From CAZBWW01 sp964496005 (GTDB lineage Bacteria; Patescibacteriota; WWE3; UBA101185; UBA10185): DNA of 13,862 nt. A program made the translations under genes and the position numbers. The notes beneath the pieces are model-generated. The model did no database searches and was not told the origin of the DNA. It worked only from the letters and a program-made list of their open reading frames with translations. Location of the stretch: positions 1 through 13,862 of the forward strand of contig CAZBWW010000024.1 of the NCBI GenBank assembly GCA_964496005.1, given 5' to 3'. This document shows positions 1 through 5,769 of the stretch, in pieces; the stretch's first letter is position 1, and each line of letters opens with the position of its first letter.

Positions 1-1
1 T

Positions 2-676
2 GAACATTTAAGTTTAAATCCATATGATGTTTGCGTTATACAAGATCAGGTACCTGTCTATGTATACAGACACATGGGATTTGAGACAATTTCTTCACCA
101 ACTCTTGCCAGAATTGCTAAGCGCCAATCTCCGGTAAATTCTATGAGGTTAAGCGAAGCGCAGTATCCTAACCACCGTTCCAACGCCTCGCCCGAAGCCA
201 AACGTGCAACTGAAAGCAATTTTAGTGTTAGTTTTGTACCTGAAGGAGGAGTCATGCGTGTGCATGAGCTAATAGTAAGACGGGGTAGTCGCAGATACCT
301 TACTGTATATTATGGTATTTCGGGAAATCAGGGAGCTATGATTGAACTCGATGCTTTAGAGATTGATCCTAATATCAGAGGTAGGGTGTTAAATCACTCC
401 GGTGCCCGTTATTCAACCGGGAAAGTTATAATTAATTTGACAAGGCAAACAGTTGATAGAAAAGAAAAAACTACCCAATCAGAGCAGGACGCCTTTGAAG
501 CACTGGGTCAGGAGCTAGCAAATTTTGGGGTAACTCCAAAAGAATTGGTTTTGTTATGTGAAGCTGAACCACAATTAGTTGTGGATGCGTTTGCCGGTGC
601 TGAAGGTTTCACTAATCAGGAAAATCCAGATAATTTTAAAAACTCTCTCAAGAAAGCGCTTGCTACAAAATCTTAA
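2..676 (+). CDS. Unrecognised protein, 5'-truncated by window edge
   Basis: The frame is open from position 2 to a TAA at 674-676, so the gene almost certainly begins upstream of the window; 224 codons are visible. I do not recognise the family. The stretch VPVYVYRHMGFE (visible residues 18-29) faintly resembles the end of a GNAT acetyltransferase fold, where a Tyr and a GF(E) motif are typical, but no acetyl-CoA loop is visible, so this is only a hint. The remainder is soluble and mixed in charge, with no signal peptide or membrane segment. An in-frame ATG at 254 sits behind a strong ribosome site (GGAGGAG, 245-251) and would give a separate 140-residue protein; an ATG at 74 has no such site. 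The continuous upstream frame argues that 254 is at most an internal start. Composition is moderately AT-rich, like most neighbours. Coding nature is fairly sure; function is unknown. Confidence 0.7.
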   Translation, partial: EHLSLNPYDVCVIQDQVPVYVYRHMGFETISSPTLARIAKRQSPVNSMRLSEAQYPNHRSNASPEAKRATESNFSVSFVPEGGVMRVHELIVRRGSRRYLTVYYGISGNQGAMIELDALEIDPNIRGRVLNHSGARYSTGKVIINLTRQTVDRKEKTTQSEQDAFEALGQELANFGVTPKELVLLCEAEPQLVVDAFAGAEGFTNQENPDNFKNSLKKALATKS

Positions 677-782
677 ATACATAGAAATTTTACCCTTTAT
701 AGAGAAAGTTTATGTTTTATGGATTTTACACCTTCTTTTAGTAAAAACAGCTCTTGGACAAACACGAATATGCCCTATAGTA

Positions 783-811
783 TTGACAAAACGTGGTTTT
801 TAATGTAGAAT
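783..811 (+). promoter_or_regulatory. Consensus sigma70-type promoter
   Basis: TTGACA at 783-788, a 17-base spacer, then TAGAAT at 806-811: a full -35 match and a five-of-six -10 match at ideal spacing. The predicted transcription start is near 818. No gene with a ribosome site follows until 1246, so it drives either a separate untranslated RNA or a leader of more than 400 bases for the coiled-coil gene. Confidence 0.6.
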
Positions 812-817
812 TCCGCC

Positions 818-1146
818 ACTTAACCGAATTTAAACTTTTGATTTAAACTATTGATGCGTGCCCAACATCAGCAGTTTAAAAATATATCAAATTTAAGTGT
901 TTTAGGCTGTTGAAGCAATTTGAAAAATTCCAATATTCGGTTAGTAGCGTACGGCTTATCGTTTTCAGCAGATTCTTCCTACTAGTTTAATACGTGTTAA
1001 TGTGCTGTTTTGATGTAACGCAGTGTAAATGATTGGGGTAGGGTGGAGTTAAGTTAGCAAAGTCCGGCGGTACGATTTAGCACACAGATGAAGATAAACA
1101 GATGAAAGTAAAAGGTGGGAGTTTTGTATAGGGCTTCCATTTTTTG
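818..1146 (+). ncRNA. Candidate untranslated RNA or structured leader
   Basis: This fills most of the gene-free stretch 677-1245. It runs from the predicted start of the consensus promoter at 783-811 to a hairpin with a U tract at 1116-1146. Near its 5' end is a nested stem: 837-842 pairs with 886-891, 843-849 with 873-879, and 852-856 with 866-870, leaving a 9-base loop. A weaker pairing, 942-947 with 979-984, lies further on. The only short frame I noted (854-913, 19 codons) lacks a ribosome site. I match it to no known RNA: it is not a tRNA, and an AAAGTCCGG string at 1059-1067 resembles the RNase P core but lacks the rest of that molecule. It could be a free small RNA or an attenuated leader of the 1246 gene. 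The remainder (677-782 and 1147-1245) shows nothing else except a small hairpin at 1191-1206. Confidence 0.35.
1116..1146 (+). terminator. Rho-independent terminator or attenuator
   Basis: TGGGAG (1116-1121) pairs with CTTCCA (1134-1139), including one G-U pair, over a 12-base loop. Six T residues (1140-1145) follow directly, and after a G come four more. A run of A before the stem can extend the pairing into the T tract. The stem is short, so efficiency may be partial, which would suit an attenuator ahead of the gene starting 100 bases downstream. Confidence 0.5.
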
Positions 1147-1226
1147 TTTTGAGCTTTTTTTGTTGTGTGTTGGGTCGTATCGCTGAGGCGCCACGCGATT
1201 GTGTGGTTTGCTAGGATTGGCGGACG

Positions 1227-1244
1227 TTGATCTAGGAGGATCAA
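1227..1244 (+). promoter_or_regulatory. Ribosome site inside an inverted repeat
   Basis: AGGAGG (1234-1239) lies 6 bases before the ATG at 1246 and decides that start over the in-frame ATG at 1258. The flanking TTGATC (1227-1232) and GATCAA (1239-1244) are exact reverse complements, so the ribosome site would sit mostly in the loop of a 6-bp hairpin. The perfect dyad may be chance. Confidence 0.6.
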
Positions 1245-1245
1245 G

Positions 1246-2655
1246 ATGGTTACTAGTATGAAGAACTCGTATGGAAGGGAATTTCACGGCAAGCTTCGCA
1301 GCCTTGCTGCGAGGCACGGCATCGACTCGCGTCGTAAGAATACGCGTGAGTTGGAGGCCGAGCTCCGCGAAGCTGGGGTCGAATACCCTAGCTACGAGGA
1401 GTTTGCTGAGGGGTGGCCGGTGCTCGACGCGTTTGCGGAGCATTTATGTCCGCCGGAGACGATGAAAGTCGTCGTCGACCCGTCCGAGGTCGCTGCCGAC
1501 CTGGTGGCTGAAAACGCCCGTCTTCGCGCAGAACTTCAGCTCGCGAAGCAGATGGCGCCCTCTATTGCGGATCTCGTGGCTGGTGTTCAGGCTATCGACC
1601 CGGCGCTGGCCGATGCTTTGGTTAGGGCTGAGGCCGCGAAAGTGCTGGGTCAGGCAGAGGCGGATGCCGAGGCGAGTCGCGGTCGGGAGAAGGCAGCCCT
1701 AGATGAGGCAATGGCAGCCGAGGTCGCGGAGTTGCGTGCAAGGGAGGCTATGTATGTCTCTGGGGCAAGCTTCGTTTCGTTAAAAGCCTCTGCACAGCAG
1801 GCAATGGAAGTGGCAGTAGTGAAAGCCGCCGCAGCCAAAGCTGAGATGGAGCGATGGATCCCGCTTGCCGCCCAACACGCCGATCTCAAGTCCGTTCTTC
1901 AGGAGAAAGTGGCCGCGTGGGGGATAGCCAGGGCTGAACAGGCCAAGGCAGAAGCCCTTGTTGCCCAACTCCAGCCCCGCACCCCCGAGGAGATCGCTGC
2001 GCAAAAGCTGGCTGAGGAAGCAGAGCGTTTGCTGGATCTCAACCCGGGACTTGTCGCGGATATCGAGGGGACGCTTGCGGCAAATGCTCAAGAGCCCGTC
2101 ACCTCCGATTCCGTCCAGCCAGCCGCACCGGCGTCCCTGCTGGAGCAGTTCTTTGAGCCGGCCCCGGCTGGAGGCGTTGAGGTTGAGGTCGTGAGTACCC
2201 TCGCCGGCTCGCCGATCGTTGGACACCGCAATGTTGTTGTTGATGGTGCTGTCGATCAAAGTGCTGCCGAGGAAATCGAGAAGCTTCGAGCGCAGGTAAC
2301 TCATTACCTGAACGAAGCCAACTTGGCGACTGACCGCGCCAATCGTGCGGAAAATGAGCTGAAAGAGCTGAAGCCCCGCTTGCAAGATGCTGAGGAGGCC
2401 AGGAAGCAGCTGAATCAAGTGTTGGATGATGCGAAACGTGAGATCGATGGTCTGAAGAGCCAAGTGCTCACCACCGATCAGCGCCACGTTGCGTGGCTGA
2501 CCGACCTGCTCGTCCGCGACGACGACGACGAGATCGCCTCGATCCCCGCCCTAGACGAGGCGTTCAGTGTCGCCTACAGCGAGGGTATTGAAGAAGGTCT
2601 CGCACGTGCAGAGCAGACTCGTGCGCAACCCAAGAAGAGTCACTTCGGCCGGTAG
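1246..2655 (+). CDS. GC-rich cytoplasmic coiled-coil protein, unknown function
   Basis: This 469-residue protein is not a family I recognise. Residues 1-80 form a small charged, probably globular head. Residues 81-230 are Ala/Glu-rich with heptad-like spacing and look like a long coiled coil. Residues 265-335 form a Pro/Ala/Val-rich linker, a second coiled coil spans about 336-408, and the tail is acidic (DDDDE near 425-429) and then basic. There is no signal peptide or membrane segment, so it should stay in the cytoplasm, probably as an oligomer or scaffold. The start is set by AGGAGG six bases upstream. The body is strikingly GC-rich (37 of 60 bases at 1441-1500), unlike the AT-rich genes around it. 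A hairpin overlaps the TAG stop and another follows, so it looks monocistronic. A phage-derived or structural scaffold role is possible but unsupported. Confidence 0.85.
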   Translation: MVTSMKNSYGREFHGKLRSLAARHGIDSRRKNTRELEAELREAGVEYPSYEEFAEGWPVLDAFAEHLCPPETMKVVVDPSEVAADLVAENARLRAELQLAKQMAPSIADLVAGVQAIDPALADALVRAEAAKVLGQAEADAEASRGREKAALDEAMAAEVAELRAREAMYVSGASFVSLKASAQQAMEVAVVKAAAAKAEMERWIPLAAQHADLKSVLQEKVAAWGIARAEQAKAEALVAQLQPRTPEEIAAQKLAEEAERLLDLNPGLVADIEGTLAANAQEPVTSDSVQPAAPASLLEQFFEPAPAGGVEVEVVSTLAGSPIVGHRNVVVDGAVDQSAAEEIEKLRAQVTHYLNEANLATDRANRAENELKELKPRLQDAEEARKQLNQVLDDAKREIDGLKSQVLTTDQRHVAWLTDLLVRDDDDEIASIPALDEAFSVAYSEGIEEGLARAEQTRAQPKKSHFGR

Positions 2656-2712
2656 CCGAACGCCGTGTACTTATGCCGTCAAAATTTGTGCAGTTTGCAT
2701 AGTTTTGGCGGC
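2644..2712 (+). terminator. 3' hairpin pair after the coiled-coil gene
   Basis: TTCGGC (2644-2649) pairs with GCCGAA (2655-2660) across the TAG stop. A second hairpin pairs 2675-2684 with 2703-2712 over ten positions, one of them G-U, and holds a small inner TGCA/TGCA stem. The following sequence (TTGTTCT) is only mildly U-rich, so this may stabilise the 3' end or act with Rho rather than be a classical intrinsic terminator. Confidence 0.45.
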
Positions 2713-2746
2713 TTGTTCTAAGAATCCGAAATATAGCAATAATTGT

Positions 2747-2755
2747 TGGTATAAT
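2747..2755 (+). promoter_or_regulatory. Extended -10 promoter for the 2935 gene
   Basis: TGGTATAAT is a perfect TGnTATAAT extended -10 element; no good -35 is visible, which such promoters tolerate. The start would be near 2762, giving an AT-rich leader of about 170 bases before the ATG at 2935. Confidence 0.55.
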
Positions 2756-2846
2756 AATTTCGGGTTTTTAGAATGAATCGAAGTCAGAGTTAATTGAAGG
2801 AATAAGGATTTTGTTCGAACTAAAGCGGTAATTGGCTGGATTAAAG

Positions 2847-2904
2847 GTACGATCAAGGGTGCAAAATTTGTGCTTTTAATCGTATCTTTGATACGAATTG
2901 TATC
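2847..2904 (+). promoter_or_regulatory. Leader with mutually exclusive hairpins
   Basis: Inside the predicted leader, CGTATC (2881-2886) can pair with GATACG (2890-2895) over a TTT loop. Overlapping bases ATCGTA (2879-2884) can instead pair with TACGAT (2848-2853), while GATAC (2890-2894) can pair with GTATC (2900-2904). These alternatives lie 20 bases before the GGAGG ribosome site. A switch role is inference; no known riboswitch is recognised. Confidence 0.3.
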
Positions 2905-2934
2905 GGTAAAGGCAAAAATCAATGGAGGATTAAA

Positions 2935-3846
2935 ATGCCTAATTACAAACGGTATTCTTCGCCGGTTCCAGATCCGGATCCGGTGACCCCAGACAACCCC
3001 ACCGGCAACGGTAGGAGTCTTTGGGGATTGGTTGGGATGATCGCGCTCGGCGTGATAGCGGTCGTCGCGATTTTGGCAATCGTAGGCACGGTCGGTGCGA
3101 TCGTGTACTACGAAGTCGTTGATGTTGGCCCCACCCCCACGCCCTTCCCGGGTGTAGTTGATGGGGAAGCCGACGAGCTACCCCCACCGGGAATTTCAAC
3201 GCCAACCTTGGCTGCGCCCCCCGCTGGAGGAGCCGCCGAGGAGGAGCAACCGCCGCCGGCATCGCCCACGCCGGAACCGACTGTTACGCCCTTCTCGATG
3301 CCTGCAACGGCCACCGCCGCGGCGGAGACTGAGAGGAACGAGCGCGCGCGGATGGCGGCCCAAGAGGTAGTGGACATGTATCCCGACACGTGTAGTCTCC
3401 TGCAAGATGGAGATACTATTGTCGGGAGCGTCTGCTTCCCCAGGGTGGCATCGGCGCCGGATCACATCATACCCGTGGCCGAGGGTGGCTACAGCATCCT
3501 AGCCATCGGTGTCGGGTCTGTCGATGATAATGTCCTCGCGCCGGTCGCGGAGGATGTTGGGCACATCGTCTTTTTCCCGGGGGCTCTTCCCGACGGCACG
3601 ACGCCGGAGGATTTGAACCAATCGGTGGTGTTGTCAGGTTACATCCCTGGCGCCGTCGCTGTGACCCACGTCACAATGGAAACCCCATATGACGTGGCGT
3701 TAGCCGCGGCTCGTGATCACGCCACCGGCATGTTGAATGGACGCCCAAACTGTGGCGACGCCGGGTGTCCGTTCGTGTATTTCTGGGAGTGGAACTGGGG
3801 GTCCCGCTCTCTCATTCTCATCGGCGGCGCGCCGTTGACGAGATAG
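2935..3846 (+). CDS. GC-rich single-pass membrane protein with exported domain
   Basis: This 303-residue protein has a Pro/Asp-rich cytoplasmic N-terminus (1-28), one strong transmembrane helix (about 30-58) and a long Pro/Thr/Ala-rich linker with TPTP-like runs (about 64-130). A short helical stretch (131-148) leads to a C-terminal domain (about 149-303) that should lie outside the cell. That domain has four cysteines, C153, C167, C273 and C278, which could form two disulfides. I do not recognise it. The start follows GGAGG (2924-2928) by six bases. Composition is very GC-rich (41 of 60 bases at 3241-3300). TP-rich linkers of this kind are common in surface proteins of GC-rich bacteria such as Chloroflexota, a hint and no more about origin. 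It has its own promoter, leader and 3' hairpin, so it is likely expressed alone. It may be a sensor, adhesin or envelope-tethered binding protein. Confidence 0.85.
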   Translation: MPNYKRYSSPVPDPDPVTPDNPTGNGRSLWGLVGMIALGVIAVVAILAIVGTVGAIVYYEVVDVGPTPTPFPGVVDGEADELPPPGISTPTLAAPPAGGAAEEEQPPPASPTPEPTVTPFSMPATATAAAETERNERARMAAQEVVDMYPDTCSLLQDGDTIVGSVCFPRVASAPDHIIPVAEGGYSILAIGVGSVDDNVLAPVAEDVGHIVFFPGALPDGTTPEDLNQSVVLSGYIPGAVAVTHVTMETPYDVALAAARDHATGMLNGRPNCGDAGCPFVYFWEWNWGSRSLILIGGAPLTR

Positions 3847-3859
3847 TCCCTGCCCTTGA

Positions 3860-3914
3860 GAGAGCTTGCACGCAAACGCGAAACCTTCGGGTATTCCGTG
3901 GCGTGTAAGCTCTC
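3860..3914 (+). terminator. Long 3' hairpin after the 2935 gene
   Basis: Positions 3860-3873 pair with 3901-3914 over 14 positions with one wobble. The 27-base loop can fold again: GAAACC and GGTATTC close a TTCG tetraloop, with one bulged A. It starts 13 bases after the TAG stop. The downstream T content is weak (ACTCTTT), so intrinsic termination may be inefficient. Confidence 0.55.
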
Positions 3915-3924
3915 ACTCTTTAGG

Positions 3925-3975
3925 ATACGAAATACAAAATGCACATCTTAATTATGTGCACCACAGTTTTCGTAT
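3925..3975. promoter_or_regulatory. Two-tier dyad upstream of the 4012 promoter
   Basis: ATACGAAA (3925-3932) and TTTCGTAT (3968-3975) are perfect 8-bp complements. After seven unpaired bases on each side, TGCACAT (3940-3946) and ATGTGCA (3954-3960) form a second perfect 7-bp stem around a 7-base loop. It ends at the -35 region of the next gene, so an operator is one reading and a structured recombination site another. No family is recognised. Confidence 0.45.
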
Positions 3976-3993
3976 ACTGAAGAGTGATAGTGC

Positions 3994-4001
3994 TATATAA
4001 T
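3994..4001 (+). promoter_or_regulatory. Promoter -10 close to the 4012 start
   Basis: TATATAAT, preceded by TGC, offers either TATATA (3994-3999, with extended TGn) or TATAAT (3996-4001). Transcription would start near 4006-4008, only a few bases before the ATG at 4012, so the mRNA is nearly leaderless. No Shine-Dalgarno site is present. Confidence 0.5.
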
Positions 4002-4011
4002 TTTTCCAGTA

Positions 4012-5634
4012 ATGTTAAAAAACTTATTCTCAAAAAAAATACTTTATATTTTTGCTATCTTAGTAATAACGCGCCTTATATATACAATTATCGGTGTATA
4101 CGCACGCGAAAATCTGCTGAACAAAGACGAACCGTTTGCAAGCTGGACATACGATTCCCGTTATCAATTTATAAATGTATGGACAGTGTGGGATAGCGGA
4201 TTTTATTATGGTATTGCAAAAGATAATTATCCCGAATATTCTAAATCACTTGTTAAAACAGAAATTCAAATACCGCCAACTTCGTGGGTTAAGGTGTTTC
4301 TTGGTTACGGTGAGATAGGCGACAGCAAAGAATCTCTACCTGCAGCATCGCGCACCAACAACACATTATTTTTAATAAATGATACAGAAGAGATGGCAAG
4401 TGTACCTTTACAAGCAATTAATGTAGGTATTCCATATTGCGCTTATGCAGGTCCAATTGATTACGAAAGAGATGTAAAAGTTTCTAATCAGGGTTTGTTT
4501 GATCCAAATGCATGTGTTGGCGAAACTTGTGTTCGGGCGTATGTTTCATATTTTTCTGTAGCAGCCGATGAGCTTGTATTTCAGGAATATTTTGATCAAA
4601 CTGATCCTGAAGCAGCTATAAGCACTATAGGTAAGCACCGTCCTGCCGGTTCTGTAGAACGGCAATACGAAGGTTTTGGTTGTAAATCAGTAGAAAAATC
4701 GGATGTGCAAATGATTGCGTACTTAGATTATAAGGAAACTGTTACGCCCTACCCTTTTTTGCCCTTATATTCTTATTTATCAAGGTATGTAGGATTTGTA
4801 TTTAGAGACATAATTATATCGGGGCTTCTTATTTCAAACATCGCATTATTTTTATCTGCACTATTTTTATATAAGTTATTATCATTAGATTTTGATGAGC
4901 GCTTAGCTTTTAACTCTACTTTGTTCTATTTGGTCTTTCCGTTTGGGTTTATTTTAAGCGGTTTTTTTACTGAATCACTTTTTAATTTATTGTTTTTTAG
5001 TTCCTTATATTTTGCTAAGCGTGGGAACTATATTTTAGGTTCATTTTTAGCAATGTTCTCGTCAATTACAAGGATACTTGGAGTTCTGACATTATTTCCC
5101 CTTTATTTTATTTATAAAGGACAGTCAGAACAGCGTAAACTGCGCTTGAGTTTGGCAAGTCTAATATTTATTCCTATTCCGTTAATAATTCATGTGTACA
5201 ATATTTATAAACTGACTGGTGAATGGGCAATCATTTTAGACGCTCAACAGGCGTTTGGACGGGTGGGAGACGGGACATTTTCCTCACTAATTAGTTATTT
5301 ACTTGGGTCGTCAAGATTCGGCGATTTTGAATTTTTCACATTTCTACTCTCCTTATTTGTAATAAGTGCATTTTTAATTGTAGGTCGTACTAAGGAGGGT
5401 AAAAAGCTTCCTACGGAATATGTTGTGATAACAGCTTATATGTTTATAGTTCCATTTTTGAGTGGCGTTTTTACATCCTTTCCGAGATATACTTTAAGCA
5501 TATTTCCATTGTTTGTTGCAGTTATGTATTTTGCAGAGAGGTATAGAATTGTTAAGTTTGTGCTCTTATGCAGCTTTGTTTTAGGTTGTGTTTTCATGGT
5601 TTTTTGGAGTTTAAGTAGTCGCTTGTTGGTTTAA
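4012..5634 (+). CDS. PIG-V/Gpi18-like mannosyltransferase, GT-C membrane enzyme
   Basis: This 540-residue polytopic membrane protein resembles the PIG-V/Gpi18 group (COG5542), whose members move mannose from a polyprenyl-phosphate donor to a lipid or glycan acceptor on the outer membrane face. After one helix (10-30) comes WDSGFYYGIA (60-69), the family's conserved acidic loop, with D61 as likely catalytic residue. YPFLPLYSYL (247-256) matches the family's FFPLYP element, and TESLFNLLF (320-328) with an ITR near 352-354 matches the conserved second half. About nine more helices follow. A roughly 170-residue exported segment with four cysteines (C143, C168, C173, C224) is inserted between the acidic loop and YPFLPLY, where typical members are much shorter. 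The gene is AT-rich, lacks a ribosome site and starts just after a -10 box. The acceptor is unknown; glycosylation of surface proteins or lipids fits the context. Confidence 0.75.
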   Translation: MLKNLFSKKILYIFAILVITRLIYTIIGVYARENLLNKDEPFASWTYDSRYQFINVWTVWDSGFYYGIAKDNYPEYSKSLVKTEIQIPPTSWVKVFLGYGEIGDSKESLPAASRTNNTLFLINDTEEMASVPLQAINVGIPYCAYAGPIDYERDVKVSNQGLFDPNACVGETCVRAYVSYFSVAADELVFQEYFDQTDPEAAISTIGKHRPAGSVERQYEGFGCKSVEKSDVQMIAYLDYKETVTPYPFLPLYSYLSRYVGFVFRDIIISGLLISNIALFLSALFLYKLLSLDFDERLAFNSTLFYLVFPFGFILSGFFTESLFNLLFFSSLYFAKRGNYILGSFLAMFSSITRILGVLTLFPLYFIYKGQSEQRKLRLSLASLIFIPIPLIIHVYNIYKLTGEWAIILDAQQAFGRVGDGTFSSLISYLLGSSRFGDFEFFTFLLSLFVISAFLIVGRTKEGKKLPTEYVVITAYMFIVPFLSGVFTSFPRYTLSIFPLFVAVMYFAERYRIVKFVLLCSFVLGCVFMVFWSLSSRLLV

Positions 5635-5702
5635 ATTCTGGTATATTCGAAATAATTGTTGGTTTTCAGCATATATTTTCATAATAACGTTACCCCATAG
5701 TG

Positions 5703-5731
5703 TTTACAAAAAAGAGTTTATGACCTATAAT
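5703..5731 (+). promoter_or_regulatory. Sigma70-type promoter for the 5770 gene
   Basis: TTTACA (5703-5708), a 17-base spacer and a perfect TATAAT (5726-5731). Only the second base of the -35 departs from consensus. The start would be near 5738, giving a leader of about 32 bases that carries GGAGG at 5755-5759. The upstream stretch 5635-5702 shows no clear terminator. Confidence 0.65.
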
Positions 5732-5769
5732 ATCAGCGGATCGGTTGTGCACATGGAGGATTAAGTAAC

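Noticed and set aside
854..913. A 19-codon frame in the candidate RNA
   Set aside because: No ribosome site, overlaps the nested stem-loop, and has no recognisable sequence.
1059..1067. AAAGTCCGG, resembling the RNase P RNA core
   Set aside because: The expected partner sequences and overall length on either side are missing, and its position near the 3' end of the candidate RNA is wrong for RNase P.
1084..1106. ACAGATGAA repeated twice
   Set aside because: Only two short copies without regular spacing to further units; not a CRISPR or a satellite.
1054..2487. Long minus-strand frames opposite the coiled-coil gene
   Set aside because: They arise from the GC-rich, codon-biased sequence of the plus-strand gene and lack ribosome sites and promoters of their own.
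2939..3465. Minus-strand and alternate frames within the 2935 gene
   Set aside because: Compositional shadows: Arg/Pro-rich or Gly/Ser-rich translations typical of non-coding frames in GC-rich genes.
3925..3975. Integron attC site
   Set aside because: The stem-gap-stem geometry is similar, but the conserved GTT/AAC core is absent and no integrase is visible.
2738..5663. AATAATTGTTGGT shared at 2738-2750 and 5651-5663
   Set aside because: Two copies of an AT-rich 13-mer are plausible by chance, and they occupy different positions relative to the promoters.
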